A stretch of 64,000 bases of DNA, taken from Alphaproteobacteria bacterium. Lineage in GTDB: Bacteria > Pseudomonadota > Alphaproteobacteria > Micavibrionales > Micavibrionaceae. Position 1 is the stretch's first letter; the number at the start of each line of letters is the position of its first letter. The stretch covers positions 248,001-312,000 of the forward strand of contig NZDE01000012.1 in assembly GCA_002690045.1 (NCBI GenBank), given 5' to 3'. Of the stretch, positions 1-8,838 are shown in pieces. The notes beneath the pieces are model-generated. The model searched no databases. It was not told where the DNA came from and saw only the letters and a list, made by a program, of their open reading frames with translations. The translations under genes were made by a program, and so were the position numbers.

Positions 1-566
1 GATGTACGTGGCTTTAACGCGACGGCCTTAGTCAAATATTCGACCGCCCGATCATATTTATTGTGCTCAAACCAAAACTCACCCCAGAAGAAGTGCGCAT
101 CGATACTATCAGGCGCAATAGAGAGTGCTTTTTTCAAATGACGTTCAGCCTTATCGTCATCCCCAAAAGCAACAGGCCACCCCGGCACGCCGTAATATAG
201 CGCGCCTAAAATGGCATGCGCCTGCCCGTCCATGGCTTTCTCATCATTTTTAATGGCCTCTTCAAACAAATCGCGTGCATCTTTAACCAAAGGCAACGCC
301 GATAAACCGCCCTTTATTGAAGCGTGGGTTGACTTTACCGTTGCTAGGACAATCTTTGCCTCGACGTCTTTAGCATCTTTAGCGAGCAAAGCATCAAGCT
401 GCGTCGCCAGCTTCTCTAAATCCGCTTGCTTTTTATCACTATTCTGCGTGCCGTATTTTACAGCCGCCCAATCTTTATAATAATCAAGCGCTGATGCCGC
501 ATGCGCCGTAATGGGCATTACAACAAGCATCATAACGGTGCCTAGCATAAATATACGATTCATCAT
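1..566 (-). CDS. Secreted TPR-repeat protein (3' end outside window)
   Basis: The gene runs leftward and leaves the window at base 1, so about 188 N-terminal codons are visible. The start is the first of two adjacent ATG codons, preceded by a very strong GAGGAGGG ribosome site. Residues 1-23 form a signal peptide (MMNRIFMLGTVMMLVV, then TAHA before the likely cut), so the product is exported to the periplasm. The rest is a charged helical region ending in tetratricopeptide-like helices, with an alternating pattern around KAERHLKKALSIAPDSIDAH and KYDRAVEYLTKAV. The YYGVPGWPVAFGDD segment between repeats recalls TatT/TRAP-associated TPR proteins, but no transporter gene is visible. TPR proteins generally mediate protein contacts; the partner is unknown. 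Downstream of a DUF3108 gene on the same strand, 45 bp away. Confidence 0.75.
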   Translation of the reverse strand, partial: MMNRIFMLGTVMMLVVMPITAHAASALDYYKDWAAVKYGTQNSDKKQADLEKLATQLDALLAKDAKDVEAKIVLATVKSTHASIKGGLSALPLVKDARDLFEEAIKNDEKAMDGQAHAILGALYYGVPGWPVAFGDDDKAERHLKKALSIAPDSIDAHFFWGEFWFEHNKYDRAVEYLTKAVALKPRT

Positions 567-611
567 GAACCCTCCTCATGAAAAGTTATATCTGATTTAA
601 AGATACGCGTA

Positions 612-1424
612 TTAAGATGCTTCGACAAGATGCATCATTAATGTGCCATATGCTGTTTTCACTTTGAGCTTTACGGGAACAAATAAATCGGAATCCTTCA
701 TCTTCCCGAGCCAAATGGTCGGCAAAGCGCCCTTTTCCATACCTTGTTCTTGGATAGACATCCAGCCGCGGGGCTTTTTGTGCCATTTACCGCCTTTAGG
801 CTCAACCATGACTTCACATTTTTTTGCCTGTCCGCCATAAATATTGTAACGCGAGCTTTCCAAAACCGTGTCAGATACTGGCTTAAACTTTAATGCAAAG
901 CGGCGCTTGCCATCAAAAATATCATCTGAACTGCTGCATGTGCCCCCCTTGCCTAAGCTATGCATGACTTTCAATGTCGCGCTTAGAATATCGGTTGTAT
1001 TATTAATCAAGTCTACGGCGAGGTCTTTCTTGGGCTTTTCTTTACCGGCTTCGACTTCTTTAAAATTCGTTAAATTACCTTGGCCGTCATAGTCATAAGT
1101 TTTTTGATCATCTTCCCCACGCCAGATAGCTACTGATTCGTGCTGTTTAGGGAAGAATCCATTCTCTTTCATATCGCCTGTTGTTTTGAACGTGCCGCTC
1201 CACGGTGCAAGCTTACCAAGAAATCCATGTGTTTCTGCACTGACAAAAGCTGAATATTGTCCGTTGTGATCTAGTTTTACGTCTAAATCCGCCATAACTA
1301 CGTGTAACCCACCTGTATACACAGCGTAAGTTAATTTCTTCGTTGTATCGGCTTTTGCTGAAACAGGGGTTAATGATAGCGCCAGAACGGCGGCTAGATA
1401 CGCAATACCATTAAACTTTCTCAT
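612..1424 (-). CDS. DUF3108 domain-containing periplasmic protein
   Basis: A 270-aa protein with a clear signal peptide (residues 1-25, cut after VSAKA). The remainder is beta-rich and matches the DUF3108 pattern: an early YAVYTGGLHVV strand, a YSAFVSAETHGFLGKLAPWSG segment, and a C-terminal region ending in VPVKLKVKTAYGTLMMHLVE. The family is periplasmic, of unknown biochemical role, and is thought to adopt a lipocalin- or LolA-like barrel. The ATG at 1424 is supported by AGGAGGAAAG seven bases upstream. It probably forms a unit with the downstream TPR gene, since both are secreted and codirectional. Family assignment is fairly secure; function is not known. Confidence 0.8.
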   Translation of the reverse strand: MRKFNGIAYLAAVLALSLTPVSAKADTTKKLTYAVYTGGLHVVMADLDVKLDHNGQYSAFVSAETHGFLGKLAPWSGTFKTTGDMKENGFFPKQHESVAIWRGEDDQKTYDYDGQGNLTNFKEVEAGKEKPKKDLAVDLINNTTDILSATLKVMHSLGKGGTCSSSDDIFDGKRRFALKFKPVSDTVLESSRYNIYGGQAKKCEVMVEPKGGKWHKKPRGWMSIQEQGMEKGALPTIWLGKMKDSDLFVPVKLKVKTAYGTLMMHLVEAS

Positions 1425-1541
1425 GGTGCTTTCCTCCTATATGTGCGCGCACTCTGCCACAATAGTAAGGGCAAATCCTTCACAACTTCTTAACACGCCA
1501 CACATAACTATGATAACGCGATTTCTTTAACAAAGCTGTAA

Positions 1542-2477
1542 TCACTTGTATTGACCGCAAAGCTCTATGCTTTCGCCGCCAAGCCCTTCCTTAAAGAGTT
1601 TAACGCCCGCCGCAGAAAAATCATTCACGCCGCCAAGGTCAAAATCAGTAATGCCTTGCTCTTTAAGCTTTAAAATTGCCTGCCACAGCAAGAAATGATG
1701 CGCATTATATTTTCGCCCTGCATCAGGGCTTGTCCACCCAATCTGATATGTCGCGCTCCGCCCATGGGTGAAAATAAGGATGCCTGCAATGACCTGCTCA
1801 TCTTTTAGCGCGCGCATCACATGCATTTGACCGCGTGGATGGAATGTTTTAGCCAGCGCCATAATCATTTTAACGCTCGGCCCTTGATAACCGCGCGCCG
1901 TGCGATCCGCAGCATATTGGTTTAGCAACCAAATTATATGTTTTTCTGGTAGGTCATCGCGCATTTCTAAATCACTTCGCTCCGCTTTAGCCAAAGCGTT
2001 TCGCCAGCTTTTGCGCATATTCGCACGCAGAGCTATTTCATCCTGCGTTAAATCGAGCCATATGGTTTGATAAGGCGGATAGGCACGCTTACGCGCATAA
2101 TCATAAATCTGTAAGTGGGTTTCGGGCATGATACGGCGCGAGCGCCCAAAACGTGGTTTAAATTCCATATCAAAGCGCGCGAAGAACGCTTTCCAATGCG
2201 TCGCGCTGCCAAAGCCATCAAACCATAATGGGCCGCGGTCTAATATCACAACATGCACAAGCTTACTGAGCAAAGTCACCTCAAAGATTTGCACAAGCCC
2301 AGCTTCTGCGCCATCAATAGTGATCAACCCCCAGCGTGCGGATTGGCTATTTATCGGGCAGACCGCTAATGCATATTCGTAGCACTGCAATAAGTTTGAA
2401 CGCCGAATAGACGCAAAACGGCTCTGCCATTCTGCGGGCGATAAACTATTCCATTTAATGTCACATTGTTTTGTCAT
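1542..2477 (-). CDS. FemAB-like / GNAT-fold aminoacyl- or acyltransferase
   Basis: About 311 aa. The order of motifs fits the FemAB/FemX-like double-GNAT proteins: an N-terminal beta-rich half with LLQCYEYA and VVILDRGPLWFDG, then TIWLDLTQDEIALRANMRKSWRNALAKAER, a basic helix typical of the second GNAT domain, and a C-terminal GGVNDFSAAGVKLFKEGLGG motif, which is the family's hallmark. In Firmicutes such enzymes add amino acids to peptidoglycan cross-bridges; in Proteobacteria relatives occur in exopolysaccharide clusters, so the acceptor here is uncertain. There is no signal peptide, so it acts in the cytoplasm. An in-frame GTG lies four codons upstream; I chose ATG at 2477, but no clear ribosome site distinguishes them. 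The gene is divergent from dapD. Confidence 0.7.
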   Translation of the reverse strand: MTKQCDIKWNSLSPAEWQSRFASIRRSNLLQCYEYALAVCPINSQSARWGLITIDGAEAGLVQIFEVTLLSKLVHVVILDRGPLWFDGFGSATHWKAFFARFDMEFKPRFGRSRRIMPETHLQIYDYARKRAYPPYQTIWLDLTQDEIALRANMRKSWRNALAKAERSDLEMRDDLPEKHIIWLLNQYAADRTARGYQGPSVKMIMALAKTFHPRGQMHVMRALKDEQVIAGILIFTHGRSATYQIGWTSPDAGRKYNAHHFLLWQAILKLKEQGITDFDLGGVNDFSAAGVKLFKEGLGGESIELCGQYK

Positions 2478-2638
2478 CGGTCTATGCACGAATATTGTTA
2501 CGCTAAGATAGTAGTCGGATTAGGCAAACAAGACAATTGCGTTTCATCCTTTTGTTTTTTCTTATTTGGATGGACAACCGCATTTATTTTTGAGATCATC
2601 AGCAAAATTTACTGCGATAAAATGAGGGATTCACCACT

Positions 2639-3514
2639 ATGGATAAGCTGGAAAGTTCAATTACAACAGCCTTTGATAATTTAGAAAGCACGATCAACAA
2701 AGCTTTTGATGACCGTGACAACGTTAATATTGAAACCAAAGGTGAAATTCGTCACGCTGTCTCTAGCGTGCTTAAACTCCTCGACCGCGGTGAAATGCGT
2801 ATCGCCAAAAAGAACGACCAAGGCGAATGGGTTGTTAACCAATGGCTTAAAAAAGCTGTACTTCTGTCCTTCCGCCTCAACCCAATGGATCTTATTTCTG
2901 GCGGACCGGGTAAAGACACATATTGGTGGGATAAAGTCCCATCTAAATTCCAAAATTGGGACGAAGAGGACTTTTCTCGTGCAGGGTTCCGCGCTGTACC
3001 AAATTGTGTTGTGCGCCATTCTGCTTATATTGCCCCAAATGTCGTGTTAATGCCATCCTTCGTGAACCTAGGTGCATATGTTGGCGAAGGCACAATGGTT
3101 GACACATGGGCGACGGTGGGTAGCTGCGCGCAAATTGGTAAGAATGTCCATATATCAGGCGGCGCAGGCATTGGCGGCGTTCTTGAGCCGTTACAAGCTG
3201 GCCCTGTGATTATTGAAGACAACTGCTTCATCGGCGCACGTTCAGAAGTTGCTGAGGGCGTTATTGTTGAAGAAGGCGCGGTATTATCTATGGGCGTTTA
3301 TATTGGGGCTTCCACTAAAATCATTGACCGCAATACAGGTGAAGTCTTTATCGGCCGGGTTCCGTCTTACTCGGTTGTTGTACCGGGCACATTGCCGGGT
3401 AAGCCGCTTCCTGACGGCACACCAGGGCCAAACTTATACTGCGCCGTTATTGTTAAGCGCGTTGATGCGCAAACACGCAGCAAGACATCAATTAACGAAC
3501 TACTTCGCAGCTAA
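2639..3514 (+). CDS. dapD: 2,3,4,5-tetrahydropyridine-2,6-dicarboxylate N-succinyltransferase
   Basis: DapD transfers succinyl from succinyl-CoA to tetrahydrodipicolinate in the lysine/meso-diaminopimelate pathway, supplying peptidoglycan. The 291-aa product has the N-terminal helical domain (to about residue 110), with the conserved [16 protein letters not shown] and WWDKVPSKF segments, then the left-handed beta-helix of hexapeptide repeats ([43 protein letters not shown]) and a C-terminal [18 protein letters not shown] tail. It is slightly longer than the usual 270-280 aa because of the N-terminal repeat-like [20 protein letters not shown]. It stands alone and is followed by a hairpin that also overlaps the ribosome site of the next gene. 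Confidence 0.97.
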   Translation: MDKLESSITTAFDNLESTINKAFDDRDNVNIETKGEIRHAVSSVLKLLDRGEMRIAKKNDQGEWVVNQWLKKAVLLSFRLNPMDLISGGPGKDTYWWDKVPSKFQNWDEEDFSRAGFRAVPNCVVRHSAYIAPNVVLMPSFVNLGAYVGEGTMVDTWATVGSCAQIGKNVHISGGAGIGGVLEPLQAGPVIIEDNCFIGARSEVAEGVIVEEGAVLSMGVYIGASTKIIDRNTGEVFIGRVPSYSVVVPGTLPGKPLPDGTPGPNLYCAVIVKRVDAQTRSKTSINELLRS

Positions 3515-3536
3515 GCTGATTATTTTTTCTTTACTT

Positions 3537-3586
3537 CCACCCTCATTTTGACTATTATCTTTTTACATAATCAAAAATAAGGGTGG
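3537..3586 (+). terminator. Hairpin after dapD that also covers the next gene's ribosome site
   Basis: Arms CCACCCT (3537-3543) and AGGGTGG (3580-3586) pair perfectly and extend, after one mismatch, by five A-T pairs; the loop is about 20 nt and TTTTATT follows. It could act as a weak terminator for dapD. The 3' arm contains AAGGGTGG, which is the Shine-Dalgarno sequence of the S41 protease gene at 3594. Confidence 0.5.
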
Positions 3587-3593
3587 TTTTATT

Positions 3594-5216
3594 ATGCGCG
3601 TTTCTTTGAAATCTATTGCGGGTTTAGCTTTTGCAACTTATTTAAGCGGCTGCTCAACATTGAAGAACCTACCGCCAGAACAGGCCGAACCACAACAGCC
3701 TCAAGACCCGATGGTTGCCCTTCAAAAAAAAGCTGATGCTGCAAAAGCACAAGGCAAAATGGTCGCCATAACTGGCAACAAAAAAGGCTTTGTCGCCGTT
3801 GACCCGATCACAGGTATCACGCAGGATGAACTCAATTCATATGCTTATTGGTCAAGCAATTTTACAAACGCCGCTTTTGCCGCTTCACAAATGCATGTAA
3901 CCCGACCAAATATGCGCGCTATTCTACAACATTATAGTTCGACAAGATTCTTGACGAACCTGGATGAAAATAAAGATTACACGGATGAAGAAATCAAAGA
4001 TTTAGTTAATGCACAAACAAGCGAGATGATCGAATCCCTTGATGCACATAGTAATTATTTTCTGCCGAAAGAACGCGAAGACTTCCTTAACGGTATGAAT
4101 GGCATCCGCCATATGATTGGCATTACATTTGAAGCGCATGACCAAGGAATTATCATTCGACAAGTGACCGAAGGCAGCGCTGCTGAAGCCGCAGGCATAA
4201 AGGTCAATGACATAATTCACGGTGATGGCGCAAGAAATTTCAAAGGTATGAGCGCAGATGATGTTCGCAGCTATCTAAGCGATCCTGAAAAATTCTCATT
4301 TAAAATCACACGCAGTGGCGAAGCGTTAGCACAAGATATAGAGGTTACTAAAGCTGATGTTAAATTAAATGCCGTGCGCAGCTCGATCATCGACAATCAA
4401 ACGGCTTATTTTAAAATCTTTAGTTTTGCAAATGATGTACATCTTCAATTTAAAGAGCAGTTTGAAGCCGTTCAGGCAAAAGGTGGCGATACCCTAAACG
4501 GCGTTGTGATTGATTTGCGTGGCAACTCAGGCGGGTCAATGCAGGCCGTGGCAGAGCTTGCAGATTATTTTATTAAAGATGACAATAAATTATTTGAAAT
4601 TGCCCGCATCCAATTCGGCCAAGAAGGGGGCGGTGCATATATATCTGAACCCGATAACGAATTAACAGACTTACCAGTTACCGTACTTATAAATAATTTC
4701 AGCGCCTCCGCGTCTGAAATCTTTGCAGGTGTTTTACAAGATTATGGCCGTGCAACCATTGTTGGTGATGGGCCAAGCCATGGTAAAGCCAACGGGCAGG
4801 CGATAATGCACTTCAATAGTCCAGATGGCACTACGCCGAGTCTTAAATTGACCAATATGTTGATCTATCTTCCGAAAAGTGGGTCATATCAACAAATTGG
4901 TATTCAGCCAGATATTCTTGTCCCGATGGATACGAAATACAAAGCTTTTCTAAATCAAGATGGCATGATCCCCCGTGAATCAGACCACAAAAACGCGCTA
5001 CGTAACCCACAAGGCAAAACAGCGCCAAAACCATCAACGTATAAATGCAGCGCGACGGGCGACGAAGCTCTACTCTCTGTTTTCCGCATGAAGACACAAG
5101 ATGTTAAAGAGGCCGATATAAGCCATGACTCTGTCATGCTTTGCGCAATAGATAATTTAAATCACACATCGCGTTATAGCATAACCATCAAAAATATCTT
5201 AGCGCCGCAAAGCTAA
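3594..5216 (+). CDS. S41-family C-terminal processing peptidase, lipoprotein
   Basis: A 540-aa member of the CtpA/Prc family of serine-lysine proteases that trim or degrade envelope proteins. Residues 1-20 are a lipoprotein signal ending in LSGC, so Cys20 is the likely lipidated residue and the protein is membrane-anchored in the periplasm. A helical region with the CtpA-like FLTNLDENKDYT motif (about 120-150) is followed by a PDZ domain (about 175-255, VTEGSAAEAAGIKVNDIIHG) and the protease core with DLRGNSGG. The predicted catalytic Ser372 lies in NFSASASEIFAG and Lys398 in HGKANGQ. The C-terminal 90 residues contain two cysteines and are not part of the core. Start chosen on AAGGGTGG eight bases upstream, inside a hairpin. 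Confidence 0.92.
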   Translation: MRVSLKSIAGLAFATYLSGCSTLKNLPPEQAEPQQPQDPMVALQKKADAAKAQGKMVAITGNKKGFVAVDPITGITQDELNSYAYWSSNFTNAAFAASQMHVTRPNMRAILQHYSSTRFLTNLDENKDYTDEEIKDLVNAQTSEMIESLDAHSNYFLPKEREDFLNGMNGIRHMIGITFEAHDQGIIIRQVTEGSAAEAAGIKVNDIIHGDGARNFKGMSADDVRSYLSDPEKFSFKITRSGEALAQDIEVTKADVKLNAVRSSIIDNQTAYFKIFSFANDVHLQFKEQFEAVQAKGGDTLNGVVIDLRGNSGGSMQAVAELADYFIKDDNKLFEIARIQFGQEGGGAYISEPDNELTDLPVTVLINNFSASASEIFAGVLQDYGRATIVGDGPSHGKANGQAIMHFNSPDGTTPSLKLTNMLIYLPKSGSYQQIGIQPDILVPMDTKYKAFLNQDGMIPRESDHKNALRNPQGKTAPKPSTYKCSATGDEALLSVFRMKTQDVKEADISHDSVMLCAIDNLNHTSRYSITIKNILAPQS

Positions 5217-5222
5217 TGCCCT

Positions 5223-5996
5223 TTAAGATTTGTCACGAATGGCGCTCGCGGCATATGCACGGCGCTTATCCCATGCCTCACCCATTTTAAAGGCGAAACG
5301 GAACAGCGGATAGAACGCTTTCTTCAAACCAGTGATTTGAAGGGTTTTGTCAAAACGTTGATCGCCAATGGTCGTTTCTTGTGACATATCGACATAAACA
5401 GGTGATGGCAGCAATGTGTAAACATCAAGCCCCGTATCCCAAACGCGTCCGTGAATTGTATCAATCGGGAACGCACTACAAGATGTATGCTCAATCAAAA
5501 CTTCTGCCGCATGGCGCGTTAGTATATATCCATATGCCCCGCCCGGCACGGTCGGTATACGAATGAAGCTATGGGTATCATCCAAAGCCTCTAATGTGCG
5601 ATAACCTTTGGAGAATGGTTTTTTATTCCCTAAAAAACGTAACAAGTCCCATTTTTTATCATGCGCCATGATCCGCTCTAAAATCTCTTTAAAATCGTCG
5701 GCTAGCGTGACGTCATCCTCTAAAACCAAAGCGACGTCCACACTGTCTTCAACCATTTTTTGATAGACCCCACGATGCGACAGTAAGCAGCCAATTTCCC
5801 CGGGCAATAAATCACGGCCAAAATAACGCAAACGTTTTTTACGGTCATAATATGATGCATTTTTATAATCTAAATCTGCGCCGCGCACCGCGTCAAAAAA
5901 GTCAAAAGGCAGCCCCAATGCATCAAGACGCGCCTTGATTTTTTCACGACGTTCCCTTGAAGACTTCATATTAATGACATATATTTTGGGCAGCAT
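5223..5996 (-). CDS. Glycosyltransferase family 25 (LPS-type)
   Basis: A 257-aa GT25 enzyme of the kind that adds sugars to lipo-oligosaccharide core or related surface glycans. The N-terminus has the family signature LPKIYVINMKSSRERRE followed by FFDAVRGADL, then LLPGEIGCLLSHRGVYQKM and the acidic LVLEDDVTL motif that supplies metal and sugar-nucleotide contacts. A later GGAYGYILTRHAAEVL segment is also typical. No signal peptide, so cytoplasmic or peripheral at the inner membrane. The gene is divergent from an O-antigen-ligase-like gene 85 bp away, which supports a role in surface polysaccharide assembly. Donor and acceptor sugars cannot be told from sequence. Confidence 0.88.
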   Translation of the reverse strand: MLPKIYVINMKSSRERREKIKARLDALGLPFDFFDAVRGADLDYKNASYYDRKKRLRYFGRDLLPGEIGCLLSHRGVYQKMVEDSVDVALVLEDDVTLADDFKEILERIMAHDKKWDLLRFLGNKKPFSKGYRTLEALDDTHSFIRIPTVPGGAYGYILTRHAAEVLIEHTSCSAFPIDTIHGRVWDTGLDVYTLLPSPVYVDMSQETTIGDQRFDKTLQITGLKKAFYPLFRFAFKMGEAWDKRRAYAASAIRDKS

Positions 5997-6081
5997 AAGA
6001 CACGCCTTACCATTGTTTTTGATTGATTTTCACGCAAAGACTTATTAGCCTTTGCCCGAATTGAAAAAGGATTATGCCGTG

Positions 6082-7293
6082 ATGACCGCGCCAAAAGCAA
6101 TAGAAATTCTCCCATTAATATTCGGCTTGTTACTGGCCGTCATCGTTATTGAATTTCCACGCAGCATGGCGTTTTTTCCTGGGGTCATTTCGCTTATCGC
6201 GCTTGGCACATACGGTTTTAAACATAAAATAAAGCCCACCCTACCTAAACAGAGCACAATTATACTTATTGCCGTGGCAGCCCTTGCCGGCATAAGCATT
6301 TTATGGGCGATTAACAGCGAATATGCGCTTGAGCGCAGCAGTAAATTAGTCCCTGTGTTCTTTGCTGGCCTTGTATGCATAAGCGCGGCTTCGACACTGC
6401 CCGTGAAGGCCGCCCGCATTATCTTTATCACCCTCGCCGCCATAATTGCCTGCGGGGCGTTACTCGCCAGTTATGACCTAAACTTTAGCAAATCCGCGCA
6501 TAAATTCTTCCGCGGAATGGAATCTGACGCCCACGTCCCTTATGCCGTCTTTAACCGCGGTACGGTTGTCATTTGCCTGAGCCTCATTAGTGTAATGACC
6601 TATTTTACGTTTATTCAACGCAATGTTAAAATTGCCCTCGCTGCGGCATTACCACTTGGTTTATTAATGTTTTACACGGACAGCCAATCGACACAGCTAG
6701 CGCTATTGATTGCGCTTATCTTCTTTTTTGCCTTTCCTATAAAATGTAAAAATTCATGGTACGCGCTTGCGGGGTTAATATCTGCCCTTATTCTTGCTGC
6801 GCCATTTTTCACGCCGCTACTTTATACGCAGGCGGACACAATTAACAGCCTACCGTTCTTCGGCCACGGCATGGGCTATGCGGGGCCACGGCTTGAAATT
6901 TGGGATTATGTTGGACGCTATATTCAGCAAAACCCACTATATGGCTATGGCATTGAAGCGACACGTCATATTACTGATTTTGATTCCGCGCAAAAGTTCA
7001 TAGATGTGAACACAATTCTGCACCCGCACAATTTCGCGCTTCAGCTCTGGATCGAATTTGGTGTCATCGGCGCGCTTGCCTGCTGCGCCTTTATATTCTG
7101 GCTATTTCGTCAGATGATGAGGCTCGAGAGCCCGCATGTACAGCGCGCTGCCCTTGCAAGCTTCATGGCGATATTATCAATCTCCGCCACAGGCTACGGC
7201 ATATGGCAAAGCTGGTGGCTCGGCACATTACTCTTCACCGCCGCGCAAATCATTCTCCTAAAACGCGCTGCAGCGGAAACCGCCGTAGATTAA
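6082..7293 (+). CDS. O-antigen ligase / polymerase family membrane protein
   Basis: A roughly 403-aa polytopic membrane protein with about ten hydrophobic segments (for example IEILPLIFGLLLAVIVIEF near the start). Between late segments is a periplasmic loop containing YGYGIEATRHITDFD and HPHNFALQLWIEFGVIG, matching the Wzy_C domain of WaaL ligases and Wzy polymerases; the HxHN motif is its hallmark. Such enzymes join undecaprenyl-linked glycan to lipid A core or polymerise it. I prefer ATG at 6082 (AAAAGG about 11 bases upstream) over GTG 6079 or a TTG at 6052. Its stop codon overlaps the stop codon of the convergent 57-aa gene. Confidence 0.85.
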   Translation: MTAPKAIEILPLIFGLLLAVIVIEFPRSMAFFPGVISLIALGTYGFKHKIKPTLPKQSTIILIAVAALAGISILWAINSEYALERSSKLVPVFFAGLVCISAASTLPVKAARIIFITLAAIIACGALLASYDLNFSKSAHKFFRGMESDAHVPYAVFNRGTVVICLSLISVMTYFTFIQRNVKIALAAALPLGLLMFYTDSQSTQLALLIALIFFFAFPIKCKNSWYALAGLISALILAAPFFTPLLYTQADTINSLPFFGHGMGYAGPRLEIWDYVGRYIQQNPLYGYGIEATRHITDFDSAQKFIDVNTILHPHNFALQLWIEFGVIGALACCAFIFWLFRQMMRLESPHVQRAALASFMAILSISATGYGIWQSWWLGTLLFTAAQIILLKRAAAETAVD

Positions 7294-7463
7294 CGGAAGT
7301 CACTAAAAAGCCGACCATCTACGGTCGTCGGGAAATAAACGTCAGCGCCTTGGTATTTTTCTTTAAGGCTATCCATTTGCAATTGAAACGACCCCACACA
7401 AAAAACGATTAACACAATAATCGTGAGTATCCCTAATAAAATATCAAATTTATATTCACTCAT
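7290..7463 (-). CDS. DotJ/IcmM-like 57-aa membrane protein
   Basis: A 57-aa gene whose ATG overlaps the stop of the DotI/IcmL-like gene as ATGA, implying translational coupling. The product starts MSEYKFDILLGIL, has one membrane helix at about residues 7-26, and then VYFPTTVDGRLFSDFR, which ends the protein. That segment closely resembles RYFATTVNGRLAPMRSL just after the helix of its upstream neighbour, so it is a shortened homologue of the same family. In Legionella, DotJ (IcmM) is a short partial homologue of DotI (IcmL) that joins it in the type IVB secretion inner-membrane complex; by analogy this is a DotJ-like partner. A decayed duplicate is the alternative, but the intact short frame and coupling favour a real gene. 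Confidence 0.7.
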   Translation of the reverse strand: MSEYKFDILLGILTIIVLIVFCVGSFQLQMDSLKEKYQGADVYFPTTVDGRLFSDFR

Positions 7464-8047
7464 TCCGCTGCCTCATAACGCCATACTGCAATTCCCAATC
7501 CATCTGGCGCTTCTAATTTAGGTGTTCTAACAATCACCATATGCACATTTACACCACGTTTCCCATTATAAACTTCATGTATGATAGGCACAGTGACCTC
7601 ATATTTTAGACGTCCATTATCAGAAGATTTTTTCAACAGCTTTGATTGGCCACTTATTACTGCTGCTGACTGACGTTTTCTTTCCCGAACAACCTCTAGA
7701 ATACTTTTCCTTTCAAGCATTATAGTAAAGCTTTCCCAGCCCGTTCTTGTGAAATTTGTTGAAGCTGACTTTAAGTTGTCCCTGTAATTTGTATAATCAA
7801 AAGACAAAGCCTTTAATACAGCAGCTTCAGCCCATTTAACGAGCTTCTCATCGCTTAACGTAGCCTGATGCAATGAACGCATAGGCGCCAAACGTCCATT
7901 AACCGTAGTGGCAAAATAACGAAAATTAGCATCAGGGCCCATCTTTTGGGTTACTTTTGTAACCAACTGATATTGAGCGCTATAGCCAATCACCATAATG
8001 CAAATAAGAATAACGCAGAATTTGCGGTAAAGTTTACGTGCCGTCAT
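7460..8047 (-). CDS. DotI/IcmL/TraM-family type IVB secretion protein
   Basis: A 195-aa protein with an N-terminal membrane helix (about residues 8-28) and a periplasmic domain that matches DotI/IcmL along its whole length: YFATTVNGRLAPM, LSDEKLVKWAEAAVLKALSFDYTNYRDNL, an FTRTGWESF motif, SILEVVRERK, NGRLKYEVTVPI, and the closing MVIVRTPKLEAPDGLGIAVW. DotI forms a ring in the inner membrane of Dot/Icm (type IVB) secretion and of IncI conjugation systems (TraM). No other Dot/Icm gene is in the window. It sits 20 bp after cmk, with GGGGGAA as ribosome site, so it is probably cotranscribed with aroA-cmk. The family assignment is secure; whether a complete secretion system exists cannot be judged here. 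Confidence 0.9.
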   Translation of the reverse strand: MTARKLYRKFCVILICIMVIGYSAQYQLVTKVTQKMGPDANFRYFATTVNGRLAPMRSLHQATLSDEKLVKWAEAAVLKALSFDYTNYRDNLKSASTNFTRTGWESFTIMLERKSILEVVRERKRQSAAVISGQSKLLKKSSDNGRLKYEVTVPIIHEVYNGKRGVNVHMVIVRTPKLEAPDGLGIAVWRYEAAE

Positions 8048-8067
8048 AATTCCCCCAGAATTTTATT

Positions 8068-8769
8068 TTACGGTGCGTTTTTGGCGACTTGTTCGGCAAG
8101 GTGGCCGCGAATGATGTCGAGAGCGCGGGCAAGGACGTCTTTGGGTGTGTCGTTTGATGTGTCGATCACGAAGGCATCATCAGCCGGCTTTAGGGGCGCT
8201 ACACTGCGTTCACGGTCGCGTTTATCACGCTCAATCATATCGGCGAGGATGGCGTCATATTCAACATCTACGCCTTTGCTGATTTGTTCATCGTAGCGGC
8301 GCTTGGCGCGCACTTCGTTACTGGCGGTCACGAATAATTTCACATCAGCCTTTGGGCAGACAACTGTGCCAATATCTCGGCCATCAAGGATGGCGCCGCC
8401 CGCCATCGCATCATTTACATCTGGTGGCGATTCCGCGTATTTACGCTGTGCATCCAATAAAATTTCGCGCACTTTCTGGTTCGCGGCGATTTTAGATGTC
8501 GCCTGCGCCACGTCTTCAGCGCGGAGTTCTGGGTTGCTCGTCATATTGTCATCGAGGTTATCACGCACATATTCTGCCGCAGCGATGGCATCGGCCTCAT
8601 TTTCAGGCGCGCTATTCATATTACGCAGAAGGTGGTGCGCGGCGGCGCGGTAAATTGCGCCGGTATCCAAATATGCGAAGCCCAGACGTTCAGCAATTTT
8701 ACGCGCGAGCGTGCCTTTGCCGCTTGCCGCAGGGCCATCAATGGCGATTACCAGACTAGCCATAGACAT
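8068..8769 (-). CDS. cmk: Cytidylate kinase
   Basis: Cmk phosphorylates CMP and dCMP with ATP in pyrimidine salvage. The N-terminus has the diagnostic P-loop AIDGPAASGKGTLARKIA, followed by YLDTGAIYRA, then DGRDIGTVVCPKADVKLFVTAS (CMP-binding and core), the lid with RRYDEQI, and RDKRDRERSVAPLKPADDAFVIDTS. About 233 aa from the ATG at 8769 (AGGAAA just upstream); an in-frame ATG at 8835, four bases past the aroA stop and also preceded by GGGGA, would add 22 residues with no counterpart in the family. The aroA-cmk adjacency is common in Proteobacteria, where rpsA usually follows; here a DotI-like gene follows instead. Confidence 0.95.
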   Translation of the reverse strand: MSMASLVIAIDGPAASGKGTLARKIAERLGFAYLDTGAIYRAAAHHLLRNMNSAPENEADAIAAAEYVRDNLDDNMTSNPELRAEDVAQATSKIAANQKVREILLDAQRKYAESPPDVNDAMAGGAILDGRDIGTVVCPKADVKLFVTASNEVRAKRRYDEQISKGVDVEYDAILADMIERDKRDRERSVAPLKPADDAFVIDTSNDTPKDVLARALDIIRGHLAEQVAKNAP

Positions 8770-8838
8770 TTTCCTATATCTGTTTGAACCAATATAATCT
8801 GTGGAACGGAAATATGGTCGGTTTTGTTTAAGCATTGA

